Of a stretch of DNA of 64,000 nucleotides, positions 1 through 9,302 are shown one piece after another. A program made the translations under genes and the position numbers. How positions within the stretch are numbered: the stretch's first letter is position 1; each line of letters begins with the position of its first letter. The notes below the pieces were generated by a model. The model worked only from the letters and a program-made list of their open reading frames with translations, ran no database searches and had not been told where the DNA came from. The stretch comes from Nioella nitratireducens (GTDB lineage: Bacteria; Pseudomonadota; Alphaproteobacteria; Rhodobacterales; Rhodobacteraceae), in contig NZ_MNBW01000003.1 in NCBI RefSeq assembly GCF_001879715.1, positions 186,001 to 250,000 of the forward strand, given 5' to 3'.

Positions 1-235
1 ACCCCTTTTCCCAACTGGTCGAGGCGTAGCCTTCTGGCGTGGACATGACCAGATCGGTGGCCAGCAGGTAATTGCAGCAATGGGTTTCGGCCCAACCGCC
101 CTCGATGAAATGCACGGCATGAAAACGCTTGCCCATAAGGCGGCCCTGCATGTCCACCATGCAGACCAGAACCGTATCGACCTCGCCCTTTGCGACCTGA
201 TCCTTGAGGGTGTCGAAGCGCAGAAAAGCGGGCAT
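1..235 (-). CDS. Glutamine synthetase family protein (N-terminal part, runs off the window)
   Basis: Read on the minus strand from the ATG at 235, the frame stays open to base 1 and gives about 78 residues beginning MPAFLRFDTLKDQVAKGEVD. The stretch with VDMQGRLMGKRF and HCCNYLLATD is typical of the N-terminal beta-grasp domain of the glutamine-synthetase-like (gamma-glutamyl-polyamine/GlnT) family. The catalytic domain lies outside the window, so the substrate cannot be assigned. The gene diverges from the urease operon, so the two share the upstream region at 236-500. A nitrogen-assimilation role next to urease is plausible but is inference. Confidence 0.75.
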   Translation of the reverse strand, partial: MPAFLRFDTLKDQVAKGEVDTVLVCMVDMQGRLMGKRFHAVHFIEGGWAETHCCNYLLATDLVMSTPEGYASTSWEKG

Positions 236-500
236 AGGCAATATCCTGTCAGGAGGGATGGCGTCCGCACCATGCTGGCGCAGATCGTGCGTGTTCTGCA
301 AGCCCCGAGCGACAGAAGGAGGCGGGCGCGATGCGTCTGACGTTGCGTTTTCACCCTGCACATTTTTTTGGCCATGCGCGTGGAAGTGTCGTCGAAATAA
401 TCAGCCCCATGGTGCGGGCGGTCGTGCCATGCCGCCGCCACTTCCATAGATGTCGCCGGAAAGGGCACCTCTTTAGGGCATCTGTCCCAAGGAGGCTGCC
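236..500. other. Divergent intergenic region between the GS-like gene and ureD
   Basis: No convincing gene is seen. The region must hold the promoters for both divergent units. An A/T-rich patch lies near 360-370. A strong Shine-Dalgarno AAGGAGG lies at 489-495, upstream of ureD. I could not identify a clear NtrC or sigma-54 site by eye. Confidence 0.4.
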
Positions 501-533
501 ATCAACCGGCCCGTCACAGCCATTGATCTGCCG

Positions 534-1328
534 TTGCCGCCCGACCCGCCAAGGGCCATCGGGGTGGCGAAGGTTTCGGTCGGTCCATCTGGCTTGACCG
601 GCCTGCGCCAGCAAGGCTCGATGCGGGTGCTCTTTCCGCGCACTGGCGAGGCTTGGCCAACAGCAGTGACGCTGAACACATCCGGCGGCGTAACCGGCGG
701 TGACCGGTTTTCCATCGACGCGCGGGCCGAGGCGCACGCCCGCTTGACGCTGACAACGCAGGCCGCCGAGCGCATCTACCGCGCGCAGCCGGGGGATACC
801 GGGCGGATCGACACGCGCCTGACCGTTGGGGCCGGATCGCGGATCGACTGGTTGCCGCAGGAAACCATCCTGTTCGACCGCGCGTCCCTGCGCCGACGCC
901 TGACCGTCGACATGGCCTCTGACGCCACGCTTCTGCTTGTCGAGCCGCTGATGTTCGGGCGCCGTGCCATGGGCGAGACGCTGGACCAGATCGCCCTTTC
1001 GGACCGGATCGACATTCGCCGCGCGGGGGCTTTGCTGTTTACAGATGCGACGCGGATCGACGGCAATGTCCCCGACCTGATGCAAGGGCAAGCCACCGGG
1101 TCCGGGGCCGGCGCCATGGCGACGCTGATCCTTGCCGCTCCGGGGGCAGAGGCGGCGCTGGACCCGCTCCGCGCGGCCCTGCCGGACAGGGGCGGGGCCA
1201 GCATGATCCGTGAGGACCTGATCGTTGCCCGCATTCTGGCCGAAGACAGTTTTGCCCTGCGCGCCGCCCTCATTCCCATTCTGACCAAGCTGAACGGCGG
1301 CGATCTGCCCCGAACATGGATGCTCTGA
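534..1328 (+). CDS. ureD: Urease accessory protein UreD
   Basis: UreD is the scaffold that, with UreF and UreG, delivers nickel to apo-urease. The 264 residues carry the family's features: [14 protein letters not shown] near the N terminus, [23 protein letters not shown] and [10 protein letters not shown]. The frame is open upstream of the TTG at 534. The only strong ribosome-binding site, AAGGAGG at 489-495, is 5 nt from an in-frame ATC at 501, so the true start may be an unusual codon upstream. The stop is one base before ureA, as expected for the first gene of an operon. Confidence 0.93.
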   Translation: MPPDPPRAIGVAKVSVGPSGLTGLRQQGSMRVLFPRTGEAWPTAVTLNTSGGVTGGDRFSIDARAEAHARLTLTTQAAERIYRAQPGDTGRIDTRLTVGAGSRIDWLPQETILFDRASLRRRLTVDMASDATLLLVEPLMFGRRAMGETLDQIALSDRIDIRRAGALLFTDATRIDGNVPDLMQGQATGSGAGAMATLILAAPGAEAALDPLRAALPDRGGASMIREDLIVARILAEDSFALRAALIPILTKLNGGDLPRTWML

Positions 1329-1329
1329 C

Positions 1330-1632
1330 ATGAACCTCACCCCCCGCGAAAAAGACAAACTGCTGATCGCCATGGCCGCCGAGGTCGCTCGCAAGCGCCT
1401 GTTGCGGGGTGTGAAGCTGAACTACCCCGAAGCGATTGCCCTGATCACCGACGCCGTCGTTGAAGGCGCGCGCGACGGACGCTCGGTCGCCGACCTGATG
1501 GAAGCAGGGGCCGAGGTCGTCGCCCGCGCCCAGTGCATGGAAGGCATCCCCGAAATGATCCACGAGGTGCAGGTCGAGGCGACCTTTCCCGATGGCACCA
1601 AACTCGTCACCGTTCACAATCCCATCCGCTGA
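1330..1632 (+). CDS. ureA: Urease gamma subunit UreA
   Basis: The protein has 100 residues, the standard gamma-subunit length, and begins [20 protein letters not shown]. The family block [21 protein letters not shown] and the C-terminal [14 protein letters not shown] are present. UreA is part of the (UreABC)3 urease trimer that hydrolyses urea to ammonia and carbamate in the cytoplasm. It starts one base after the ureD stop. Confidence 0.97.
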   Translation: MNLTPREKDKLLIAMAAEVARKRLLRGVKLNYPEAIALITDAVVEGARDGRSVADLMEAGAEVVARAQCMEGIPEMIHEVQVEATFPDGTKLVTVHNPIR

Positions 1633-1647
1633 GAAAGGGCCTGCCAG

Positions 1648-1821
1648 ATGAAAGTCCTCCTTCCCCTCCTTCCCCTCCTGTCCATCCTTCTGGCCACCGC
1701 CGCGTCGGCCCACGAGGGCCCGCATCTGCACCCGCACGCTGCCAACAGTTGGTTTACCATGGCGTTCCTTCTGGCTGTCGGGTTGGCGGGCGGCTACCTG
1801 ATTGGGCGGACCCACAAATGA
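1648..1821 (+). CDS. Small His-rich exported or membrane protein between ureA and ureB
   Basis: This 57-codon gene starts with ATG at 1648. The N terminus ([21 protein letters not shown]) reads as a cleavable signal peptide. After it come four histidines in [14 protein letters not shown] and a second hydrophobic segment ([16 protein letters not shown]). Its stop overlaps the ureB start in the arrangement ATGA at 1818-1821, so translation is probably coupled. The position, and the His cluster on the exported side, suggest nickel handling, but no family is recognised. The clean signal peptide and coupling argue that it is a real gene. Confidence 0.7.
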   Translation: MKVLLPLLPLLSILLATAASAHEGPHLHPHAANSWFTMAFLLAVGLAGGYLIGRTHK

Positions 1822-2123
1822 TCCCCGGAGAGCTGTTTCCAGTCGAGGGCAGCCTGACCCTGAACGAGGGTCGCACAGCGATCACGTTGATGGTCGCCAA
1901 CACCGGTGACCGCCCTGTTCAGGTCGGCAGCCACTACCATTTCGGCGAAGCCAACAGCGCGCTCGATTTCGACCGTGCTGCTGCGCGCGGGCTCAGGCTC
2001 GACATCGCTGCGGGCACCGCCGTACGGTTCGAACCGGGACAGCGGCGTGAGGTTCATCTCATCCCCATCGGGGGCAAAGGCCGCGTCTTCGGCTTTAACC
2101 AACAGGTGATGGGAGACCTCTGA
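1818..2123 (+). CDS. ureB: Urease beta subunit UreB
   Basis: The protein has 101 residues beginning [19 protein letters not shown]. The beta-subunit block [22 protein letters not shown] is intact, as is the C-terminal [17 protein letters not shown]. UreB packs with UreA and UreC in urease. The ATG overlaps the stop of the small upstream gene by 4 bp, and its own stop overlaps the next ATG (TGATG at 2121-2125), indicating tight translational coupling. Confidence 0.97.
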   Translation: MIPGELFPVEGSLTLNEGRTAITLMVANTGDRPVQVGSHYHFGEANSALDFDRAAARGLRLDIAAGTAVRFEPGQRREVHLIPIGGKGRVFGFNQQVMGDL

Positions 2124-2518
2124 TGACCACTTTACCCCTTCTGACCGACGATCAGCTTTCGCCCGAGGCGGCGGCGGTGTTCGCCGATATCCGTGCCACA
2201 CGCGGAACGGATTACGTCAACAACTTCTGGCGCGCGTTGGCCCACAATCCCGCACAGCTGAAGGCGACGTGGGAGGGGTTGAAGCCGGTGATGGGGCCGG
2301 GGGCGCTGGACCCGCTGGTGAAAGAGATGATCTATATCGCCGTCTCTGCCGCCAATGCCTGTGAATACTGCTGCCATTCCCACGCGGCCTCTGCCCGCGC
2401 CAAGGGCATGACACTGGACATGTACAACGAACTGATGTCGGTCGTGGCGATGGCCAGCAGCACGAACGCGCTGGCCAATTTGCTGCAAGTGCCAGTGGAC
2501 GAGGCGTTCCGCGCATGA
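2123..2518 (+). CDS. Carboxymuconolactone decarboxylase/AhpD-like family protein
   Basis: The 131-residue helical protein has the CMD/AhpD pattern VKEMIYIAVSAANACEYCCHSHAASARAKGM. A Cys-x-x-Cys pair followed by a histidine, the usual redox motif of AhpD-like proteins, is visible. It sits inside the urease operon between ureB and ureC, coupled to ureB by a TGATG overlap. Its role there is not known from the sequence. A disulfide or peroxide-protective function is possible from the family. Confidence 0.8.
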   Translation: MTTLPLLTDDQLSPEAAAVFADIRATRGTDYVNNFWRALAHNPAQLKATWEGLKPVMGPGALDPLVKEMIYIAVSAANACEYCCHSHAASARAKGMTLDMYNELMSVVAMASSTNALANLLQVPVDEAFRA

Positions 2519-2553
2519 CGTCCGACCCGCGATACCCCTGACAGGAGACCCCG

Positions 2554-4266
2554 ATGCCCGCCATGATATCCCGCCGTGACTATGCTGCCATGTTTGGCCC
2601 CACCGTGGGCGACCGGCTGCGGCTGGCCGATACCGACCTGATCATCGAGGTCGAGCGCGATCTGACCGGTCCTTACGGCGAAGAGGTCAAGTTCGGCGGT
2701 GGCAAGGTAATCCGCGACGGCATGGGGCAGGGGCAGGCGACGCGGGCCGAGGGTGCGGTCGACACGGTCATCACGAACGCGCTGATCGTGGACTGGACGG
2801 GGATCTACAAGGCGGATGTGGGCCTGAAAGACGGGCGCATTCACAGGATCGGCAAAGCAGGGAACCCCGATACCCAACCGGGCGTCAATATCATCGTCGG
2901 ACCGGGGACAGAGGCCATCGCAGGCGAGGGGCGCATTCTGACGGCGGGGGGTATCGACAGCCATATCCACTTCATCTGCCCGCAGCAGATCGAGGATGCG
3001 CTGCATTCTGGCCTGACCACGATGATCGGTGGCGGCACCGGGCCTGCGCATGGCACGCTGGCGACCACCTGCACGCCGGGGCCGTGGCATATTGGGCGGA
3101 TGTTGCAGGCGGCCGATGCGTTTCCGATGAACCTCGCGTTCGCGGGCAAGGGCAACGCGTCGTTGCCCGCCGCGTTGGAGGAACAGGTGCTCGCGGGGGC
3201 CTCTTGCCTCAAGCTGCACGAAGACTGGGGCACCACACCCGGCGCGATTGATTGCTGCCTGTCGGTGGCCGATGCGATGGACGTGCAGGTGATGATCCAC
3301 ACCGATACGCTCAATGAGTCCGGCTTCGTGGAAAACACCGTAAAGGCCATGAAGGGCCGCACCATTCATGCGTTTCACACCGAAGGCGCGGGCGGCGGTC
3401 ATGCACCCGATATCATCAAGATCTGTGGTGAGGAGCATGTGCTGCCGTCCTCCACCAACCCCACGCGGCCCTTTACGGTGAACACGCTGGAAGAGCATCT
3501 GGATATGCTGATGGTCTGTCACCACCTCGACAAGTCGATCCCAGAGGACGTTGCCTTTGCCGAAAGCCGCATCCGGCGCGAGACCATCGCGGCAGAGGAC
3601 ATCCTGCACGACATGGGCGCGTTCAGCATTATCGCCAGCGACAGCCAGGCCATGGGCCGGGTGGGCGAGGTGCTGATCCGCACCTGGCAGACCGCTGACA
3701 AGATGCGAAAACAGCGGGGGCGGCTGGCTGATGAGACCGGCCAGAACGACAACTTCCGCGTGCGCCGCTACATCGCGAAATACACGATCAACCCGGCGAT
3801 CGCCCATGGGATCAGCGCCCATGTCGGCAGCATCGAGGAAGGCAAGCGCGCCGATCTGGTGTTGTGGTCGCCCGCCTTCTTCGGGGTCAAGCCCGAGATG
3901 GTGCTGCTGGGGGGGACCATTGCGGTGGCGCAGATGGGTGACCCGAATGCCTCCATCCCCACGCCGCAGCCGGTCTATACCCGGCCGATGTTCGGGGCCT
4001 ATGGACGGTCGGTCGAGCGGTCTGCCGTGACGTTCGTGTCCGCCGCCGCGCAAGAGGACGGGATCGGACGGTCGCTTGGGTTGGCGAAAGACACCATGCC
4101 GGTGGTCAACACGCGGGGCATTGGCAAGCGGGATCTCAAACTGAACGATGCGATGCCGGTGGTCGAGGTAAATCCCGAAACCTACGAGGTGCGCGCCGAT
4201 GGCGAGCTTCTGACCTGCCAACCCGCCGAGGTTCTGCCCATGGCGCAGCGCTATTTCCTGTTTTGA
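2554..4266 (+). CDS. ureC: Urease alpha (catalytic) subunit UreC
   Basis: The protein has 570 residues, full length for UreC. It contains the dinuclear-nickel ligands expected of urease: H137 and H139 in GGIDSHIHF, the carbamylated lysine K220 in [10 protein letters not shown]249, H275 and D363. The mobile-flap histidine H323 lies in [13 protein letters not shown]. It hydrolyses urea in the cytoplasm. The urea can come from AllA and the creatinase encoded downstream. No motif is missing, so an active enzyme is expected. Confidence 0.98.
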   Translation: MPAMISRRDYAAMFGPTVGDRLRLADTDLIIEVERDLTGPYGEEVKFGGGKVIRDGMGQGQATRAEGAVDTVITNALIVDWTGIYKADVGLKDGRIHRIGKAGNPDTQPGVNIIVGPGTEAIAGEGRILTAGGIDSHIHFICPQQIEDALHSGLTTMIGGGTGPAHGTLATTCTPGPWHIGRMLQAADAFPMNLAFAGKGNASLPAALEEQVLAGASCLKLHEDWGTTPGAIDCCLSVADAMDVQVMIHTDTLNESGFVENTVKAMKGRTIHAFHTEGAGGGHAPDIIKICGEEHVLPSSTNPTRPFTVNTLEEHLDMLMVCHHLDKSIPEDVAFAESRIRRETIAAEDILHDMGAFSIIASDSQAMGRVGEVLIRTWQTADKMRKQRGRLADETGQNDNFRVRRYIAKYTINPAIAHGISAHVGSIEEGKRADLVLWSPAFFGVKPEMVLLGGTIAVAQMGDPNASIPTPQPVYTRPMFGAYGRSVERSAVTFVSAAAQEDGIGRSLGLAKDTMPVVNTRGIGKRDLKLNDAMPVVEVNPETYEVRADGELLTCQPAEVLPMAQRYFLF

Positions 4267-4496
4267 TGCCAATGCGGGACGTTGTCATCATAGGCACCCA
4301 CCCGGACTCAAGGCACGCCCTGCGCGCCGCCGGGCAGCGCCCGACCGCCCCATCGGACGGGTGCTTCGGTGACGTTCGCACGACGCTTCAGTGGCGGATG
4401 CGGCGGCGCGATGAAGTGCTGACCACTGCCGTTGCAGCGCCCACCCGCGGTCGGGCACTGCCCGGCGAATTTGCTCCTGTCGAGGTTCTGCAATGA
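4266..4496 (+). CDS. Unknown 76-residue protein between ureC and ureE
   Basis: The ATG overlaps the ureC stop (TGATG at 4264-4268), and its stop overlaps the ureE start at 4493-4496, so it is translationally locked into the operon on both sides. The protein begins [20 protein letters not shown] and is rich in Arg, Ala and Pro. It has two Cys-free halves, no membrane segment and one central Cys. I do not recognise a family. The double coupling is the best evidence that it is translated. Confidence 0.5.
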   Translation: MPMRDVVIIGTHPDSRHALRAAGQRPTAPSDGCFGDVRTTLQWRMRRRDEVLTTAVAAPTRGRALPGEFAPVEVLQ

Positions 4497-4963
4497 CCCA
4501 ATTCACCGCCACCGCCTATCACGGCCATGCCCATACCGCCCCGGTTGGCACAGTCCGGCTCGACTACGAAGGCCGGTTCCTGCGCCGCAAGGTTCTGACT
4601 CTGACAGACGGGCGGTCTTTGCTGGTCGACCTGCCCAAGACCACTTCGCTCGATCATGGCGGGGTGCTAATTACAGCAGAGGGGGAAATCACGGTCGAGG
4701 CCGCGCCCGAACCGTTGCTGGAAGTCACCGCATCCGACCTGACCCGAATTGCCTGGCACGTCGGCAACCGCCACACGCCCTGCCAGATCGAGGCCGGTCG
4801 CCTGCTGATCCAGCGTGACCATGTCATCGCGGATATGCTGGCCCGGCTGGGGGCCGCGACCCGGTCAGTCGAAGAACCCTTCACCCCCGAGGGCGGGGCC
4901 TATGGCCACGGGCGCACCCATAGCCACGACCATGGCCACACCGCCCACGGCCATGCCCATTGA
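4493..4963 (+). CDS. ureE: Urease nickel-donor chaperone UreE with His-rich tail
   Basis: The protein has 156 residues. The peptide-binding N-terminal half (APVGTVRLDYEGRFLRRKVL) and the metal-binding half (WHVGNRHTPCQIE, with the conserved His) match UreE. The last about 21 residues alternate His with Gly, Thr and Asp (THSHDHGHTAHGHAH), a nickel-storage tail. UreE hands Ni2+ to UreG during urease activation. The start overlaps the previous gene by 4 bp. Confidence 0.95.
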   Translation: MTQFTATAYHGHAHTAPVGTVRLDYEGRFLRRKVLTLTDGRSLLVDLPKTTSLDHGGVLITAEGEITVEAAPEPLLEVTASDLTRIAWHVGNRHTPCQIEAGRLLIQRDHVIADMLARLGAATRSVEEPFTPEGGAYGHGRTHSHDHGHTAHGHAH

Positions 4964-4967
4964 TCCG

Positions 4968-5615
4968 ATGACCAACCCTGCGACCCTTCTGACCCTCACG
5001 CAATGGTTCTCACCCGCCTATCCGGTCGGGGCGTTTGCCTATAGCCATGGGCTGGAGCAGGCGGTGGCCGAGGGGCGGGTGACGAATGCGGCACAGGTCG
5101 AGGGGTGGATCGGCGATGTGTTGGCCCATGGCGGCCCGCGTGTGGACGTGACCCTGTTGGGCAGAGCATTTCATGCCGAGGACAGCCACGAACTGGCGGC
5201 GGTCGATGCGCTCGCCCGTGCCCTTGCACCCTCCAAGGAGCGTTTGTTGGAAACTGTTCAGCAGGGCCAGTCCTTTGCCCAAACCACGCGCGCCATCTGG
5301 GGCGGCGATCTGCCGGACCTGACCTATGCCGTTGCCGTGGGTTGCGCCGCGCGTTTGCAGAGGTTCCCGGTCGAAACCGTCGCCACGCTCTACCTGCATG
5401 CCTTCGCCGCTAACCTCATCTCCGCCGCCATTCGCATCGTGCCGCTTGGGCAGACGGCGGGGCAGGCGGCGCTCTCGCGGCTTGCCGTCAAATGCCCCGC
5501 CCTCGCATCGCAGGCCCTTCAAGACACGCCCGACGATATCGGCAGCGCCAGCTTCCTTGCCGATATCGCGTCGATGCGCCACGAAACCCTGTATTCGAGG
5601 ATTTTCAGATCATGA
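4968..5615 (+). CDS. ureF: Urease accessory protein UreF
   Basis: The 215-residue all-helical protein starts at the ATG at 4968 ([21 protein letters not shown]), 4 bp after the ureE stop. An in-frame ATG at 4953, inside the end of ureE, is an alternative. The UreF block [19 protein letters not shown] is present, and so is the C-terminal [17 protein letters not shown] needed for UreG docking. UreF links UreD to UreG in the activation complex. Its stop overlaps ureG by 4 bp (ATGA). Confidence 0.94.
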   Translation: MTNPATLLTLTQWFSPAYPVGAFAYSHGLEQAVAEGRVTNAAQVEGWIGDVLAHGGPRVDVTLLGRAFHAEDSHELAAVDALARALAPSKERLLETVQQGQSFAQTTRAIWGGDLPDLTYAVAVGCAARLQRFPVETVATLYLHAFAANLISAAIRIVPLGQTAGQAALSRLAVKCPALASQALQDTPDDIGSASFLADIASMRHETLYSRIFRS

Positions 5616-6244
5616 GCATGAACGGCCCCCTTCGTGTCGGCATCGGTGGCCCTGTCGGCGCTGGCAAGACCACCCTCACCGCCGCCCTGTGCGAGGCCAT
5701 GCGCCACCGCTGGTCCGTGGGCGTTATCACCAACGATATCTATACACGGGAAGACGCCGAGGCGCTGATGCGCCTGCAAGTTCTGCCGCAAGAGCGGATC
5801 GTGGGCGTTGAAACCGGCGGCTGCCCGCATACGGCGATCCGCGAAGATGCTTCGATCAACCTTGCCGCCATCGCCGAGCTGACCGGGCGCATCCCCGACC
5901 TCGATGTGGTTTTCATCGAAAGCGGTGGCGACAACCTGTCGGCGACCTTCAGCCCGGAACTGGCCGATCTCACGCTCTACGTCATCGACGTGGCGGCGGG
6001 AGAAGAAATTCCGCGAAAGGGGGGGCCTGCAATCACCAGATCGGACCTGCTGATCATCAACAAGACTGACCTTGCGCCCTATGTCGGGGCCAGTCTTGAT
6101 GTGATGGACCGCGATGCCACGCGGATGCGGGCCGGGCGGCCTTTCCTTTTTGCACAGCTTCGCCATCGCAAGGGGGTCGAGGGCATTGTCGCCCAGATTG
6201 CCCGGATCGGCGGGCTACCAGAAACGGCCCCGGTGGACGCTTGA
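5612..6244 (+). CDS. ureG: Urease accessory GTPase UreG
   Basis: The protein has 210 residues. It carries a P-loop GPVGAGKT at 13-20, the nickel-binding CPH at 71-73 in [15 protein letters not shown], the switch-like [19 protein letters not shown], and the guanine-specificity motif NKTD. It couples GTP hydrolysis to nickel delivery. It is the last urease gene; the next gene starts 131 bp downstream. Confidence 0.97.
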   Translation: MSMNGPLRVGIGGPVGAGKTTLTAALCEAMRHRWSVGVITNDIYTREDAEALMRLQVLPQERIVGVETGGCPHTAIREDASINLAAIAELTGRIPDLDVVFIESGGDNLSATFSPELADLTLYVIDVAAGEEIPRKGGPAITRSDLLIINKTDLAPYVGASLDVMDRDATRMRAGRPFLFAQLRHRKGVEGIVAQIARIGGLPETAPVDA

Positions 6245-6375
6245 ACGGTCAAGGCCCGGATTTTCAGCTTCTGCCAGTCAATGCTTCACGCTTTTCGAAG
6301 GGGGCTGACGGTGGCGTCGGCGCGCGGCATGGGCTTTGATAGCGACACGTGATTGATAATCGGAGCCCTGCCGCC

Positions 6376-7194
6376 ATGTCCCCCCGTTCCTACTATGCCC
6401 CCAAGGGCGGCCTGCCGCCGCAGACCCAGCTTTTGACCGATCGCGCGGTGTTCACCGAAGCCTACGCGGTCATCCCGCGCGGCTGTTTCAGCGATATCGT
6501 TACCTCGCTTTTGCCATTTTGGGACAAGGCGCGGTTCTGGGTCATCGCACGGCCCCTGTCCGGCTTTGCCGAAACCTTTTCGCAATACGTGGCCGAGGTG
6601 CAGCCCGGCGGGGGCAGCGACCGCCCCGAGACCGACCCGCGCGCCGAGGCGGCACTGTTCGTGGTCGAGGGGCAGATGACCGTTACCATCGACGGCACGG
6701 CACATGACCTGATCCCCGGCAGCTTCGCCTTCATCCCGGCGGGCACGGCATGGACCTTGCGGGCCACCGGCGACGCACCCGCGCGGTTCCATTGGCTGCG
6801 CAAGGCCTTTGAGGCGATTGACGGCCTTGGCACGCCCGAGGCGTTCGTTGTCAACGAGGCCGACATCGCGCCCACCGCGATGCCCGATACCGAGGGCAAA
6901 TGGGCCACGACCCGCTTCATGGACCACGACGATTTGCGCCATGACATGCATGTGACCATTGTCACGCTGGATCCCGGCGCGGTGATCCCCTTCCTTGAAA
7001 CCCATGTCATGGAACACGGGCTATACGTTCTGCAAGGCAAGGGGGCCTATCGGCTGAACCGCGATTGGGTCGAGGTCGAGGCAGGCGATTTCATGTGGCT
7101 GCGCGCCTTCTGCCCGCAGGCGTGCTACGCGGGCGGGCCGGGGCCGTTTCGCTACCTGCTCTACAAGGACGTGAACCGCCATCCCACGCTGTGA
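6376..7194 (+). CDS. allE: (S)-Ureidoglycine aminohydrolase, bicupin (AllE/UGHase)
   Basis: The 272-residue protein starts MSPRSYYAPKGGLPP, typical of this family; an in-frame GTG at 6349 is less likely. It has two cupin barrels. The second carries the metal site in PFLETHVMEHGLYVLQGKG plus a C-terminal WLRAFCPQACYAGG. The enzyme converts (S)-ureidoglycine to ureidoglycolate and ammonia, the step before AllA encoded nearby. It converges on the permease gene, with a shared terminator between them. Confidence 0.9.
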   Translation: MSPRSYYAPKGGLPPQTQLLTDRAVFTEAYAVIPRGCFSDIVTSLLPFWDKARFWVIARPLSGFAETFSQYVAEVQPGGGSDRPETDPRAEAALFVVEGQMTVTIDGTAHDLIPGSFAFIPAGTAWTLRATGDAPARFHWLRKAFEAIDGLGTPEAFVVNEADIAPTAMPDTEGKWATTRFMDHDDLRHDMHVTIVTLDPGAVIPFLETHVMEHGLYVLQGKGAYRLNRDWVEVEAGDFMWLRAFCPQACYAGGPGPFRYLLYKDVNRHPTL

Positions 7195-7225
7195 TGGTTC
7201 CGTCTGCCCCCTGATCAAATGAAAC

Positions 7226-7258
7226 GGGCCGCGCTGGAAACTGGCGCGGCCCTTCTTT
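7226..7258. terminator. Bidirectional hairpin between allE and the permease gene
   Basis: A perfect 9-bp stem GGGCCGCGC (7226-7234) / GCGCGGCCC (7244-7252) has a 9-nt loop and is followed by TTCTTTTC. It is placed between two convergent genes. Confidence 0.8.
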
Positions 7259-7279
7259 TCGGGGCTGGGGAGGGGCCAG

Positions 7280-8761
7280 TTAAACAGCGCCTTCTCCGTG
7301 GCCGGGGGTGCTGCGGGCCTCATCCGGCTCGTCTCCGGCCAGATCGTGCGGCAGGACGAGGTTCAGGATGATGGCCAGCGCCGCCGTCGGCAACAGGCCA
7401 GAGGTCAGCAGGATCTGCGCCGTGCGGCCCAGATGTTGCAGCGCCTCGGGCACCAGTTGCAGGCCGAAGCCAACCGACAGAGAGGTTGCGAAGATCACCA
7501 TGTTGCGGCGGTTCCAGGTCACGTCCGACAGCATGTTGATGCCGCTGGCGCAGACCATGCCGAACATCACGATCACGCCGCCGCCCAGAACATGCTCGGG
7601 CATGGTGCGGATGATGGCACCGACGACGGGCATGCAGCCGCAGACGATCAGGAACAGGCCGCCGATGGTCACAACGTGGCGGCTCATCACGCCGGTCATG
7701 GCGACGAGGCCGACGTTCTGGCTGAACGAGGTGTTGGGCAGGCCGCCGAAGACGCCCGCGATGGCGGTGCCCAGGCCGTCGGCAAAAGTCGCGCCCTGAA
7801 TTTCTTCGTCGGTGGCTTCCCGGCCAGCGCCGCCCTTGGTGATGCCGCTGGTGTCGCCCACGGTTTCGATCGCAGACACGACCGCCATGAAACACATGCC
7901 GATCACGATGGCCCAGTTGATTTCGAACCCGTAGTGGAACGGCATTGGCACCTGAAAGAGCGCGGCGTTGCCGACATTGGCAAAACTGACCTGACCCATG
8001 AGCAGGGCGACGATGTAGCCCGCCACGATGCCGAGGAACACGGCGGCGATAGACAGGAAGCCCTTGGTGAAGAACTTGATCAGCAGCGTCACCGCGACCA
8101 CGACAAGCGCCGGTCCCCAGTATTGCAGCGTGCCAAAGCCAGCAGCCATGCCTGCATTGCGGTCGGACAATTCAACCGCGGTTTGCGCGGCTCCGGCGGC
8201 GGTTTGCAGATGCGCCGGGTTGTAGCGCAGAACGCCCCCGGCAGCATACTGGATGCCCACCTTGATCAGCGCCAGCCCGATCATCAGGACAATCAGCCCG
8301 GTGACCAGCGGCGGCAGCGCAAAGCGGATGCGACCCACGATGAAACCAAGGCAGAAATGGAATATACCGCCAAGGAATACCCCGGTCATCAGGCCGCCAA
8401 GACCGGCGGCCCCAAGGCCCGCCACGGCGGGGATCATGATCGGCACGAAGGCAAAGGACGTGCCTTGCACGATGGGCAGCCGCGCGCCCACGGGCCCGAA
8501 GCCGATGGTCTGGATCAGCGTGGCGATGCCCGCAAACAGCATCGACATCTGGATCATATAGCTCATGTCGGGAAAGCCGAGCGCCCCCTGATCGGACCCG
8601 AAGCCGATGCCCGCGGCACCGGCAACGATAATTGCCGGGGTGACGTTGGAAACGAACATAGCCAGCACATGCTGGATGCCGAGCGGAACCGCCTTGGCGA
8701 GGGGCGGCATATAGTTCGGATCGCGCAGTTGCTCTGCGGTGCCGATTGACGTGTCAGCCAT
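7280..8761 (-). CDS. NCS2-family nucleobase permease (xanthine/urate type)
   Basis: The protein has 493 residues from the ATG at 8761 and about 12-14 hydrophobic segments. NCS2 features are the N-terminal PLGIQHVLAMFVSNVTP, the substrate-motif region QGTSFAFVPIMI and the conserved central acidic helix AIETVGDTSGITKGG. It is likely to import xanthine or urate. The placement between ureide-degradation genes favours a urate/xanthine substrate over uracil, but that is inference from context. Confidence 0.88.
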   Translation of the reverse strand: MADTSIGTAEQLRDPNYMPPLAKAVPLGIQHVLAMFVSNVTPAIIVAGAAGIGFGSDQGALGFPDMSYMIQMSMLFAGIATLIQTIGFGPVGARLPIVQGTSFAFVPIMIPAVAGLGAAGLGGLMTGVFLGGIFHFCLGFIVGRIRFALPPLVTGLIVLMIGLALIKVGIQYAAGGVLRYNPAHLQTAAGAAQTAVELSDRNAGMAAGFGTLQYWGPALVVVAVTLLIKFFTKGFLSIAAVFLGIVAGYIVALLMGQVSFANVGNAALFQVPMPFHYGFEINWAIVIGMCFMAVVSAIETVGDTSGITKGGAGREATDEEIQGATFADGLGTAIAGVFGGLPNTSFSQNVGLVAMTGVMSRHVVTIGGLFLIVCGCMPVVGAIIRTMPEHVLGGGVIVMFGMVCASGINMLSDVTWNRRNMVIFATSLSVGFGLQLVPEALQHLGRTAQILLTSGLLPTAALAIILNLVLPHDLAGDEPDEARSTPGHGEGAV

Positions 8762-8816
8762 CACTTGTCTTCCTTCTGTTGGACCATGCTGGTTTCCCCG
8801 CTCTTTGTTGGCGGGT

Positions 8817-9302
8817 TCAGTTCATTGCCCCGACCCTCAGCGGCGTGTCGAACCAATGCTCCTCCAAATTGTCACCGGGGCCAATTCTATCGACCACGGC
8901 ATAAAGCCCGCGCTCTCCGAGCGGGCACAGCACCCCGTGCCAGACACCGCGATGGAGGTTCACGGACTGGCGGGATTGGGTGACGAAGGCCTGTGGACGA
9001 GCGGGCGTGCCGTCATCGTCTTCGGCCACGATCACCAGAAACGGTGTTCCGGTGAGGGGAATGAAGGCCTGCGAGCCGAGCGGATGGCGTTCCACCATAT
9101 CGACGGTGCAGGGCAGGTGCCGCGCATCGGCATCGAACAGGCTGATCCCGGCGCGGCCATCGGTGAAATCGAGCGTGGCCAGATCGTGGTGCCGCCCGCA
9201 ATGGCCCTGATTGATGATCTTGTCAGGCGCGTCCTTCAGGTCGATCACGTCCCCGAAGGCCGCGAATGCTGCTTGCGTCAGGGGGCGTGGGTTGAGCGTC
9301 AT
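8817..9302 (-). CDS. allA: Ureidoglycolate lyase AllA
   Basis: The protein has 161 residues from the ATG at 9302, which overlaps the stop of the upstream puuE-type gene by a few bases. AllA features are FGDVIDL near the N terminus, the substrate-site stretch VDMVERHPLGSQAFIPL, and the C-terminal LHRGVWHGVLCPLGERGLYAVVDR. It cleaves ureidoglycolate to glyoxylate and urea. The urea can be taken up by the urease encoded upstream. Confidence 0.93.
   Translation of the reverse strand: MTLNPRPLTQAAFAAFGDVIDLKDAPDKIINQGHCGRHHDLATLDFTDGRAGISLFDADARHLPCTVDMVERHPLGSQAFIPLTGTPFLVIVAEDDDGTPARPQAFVTQSRQSVNLHRGVWHGVLCPLGERGLYAVVDRIGPGDNLEEHWFDTPLRVGAMN

Noticed and set aside
2332-4272. 646-codon minus-strand frame across ureC
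   Set aside because: It is the antisense shadow of the GC-rich ureC gene and has no family pattern.
7298-8749. 483-codon plus-strand frame across the permease gene
   Set aside because: Its composition is His/Gln/Arg-rich and it is the antisense shadow of a clear NCS2 permease.
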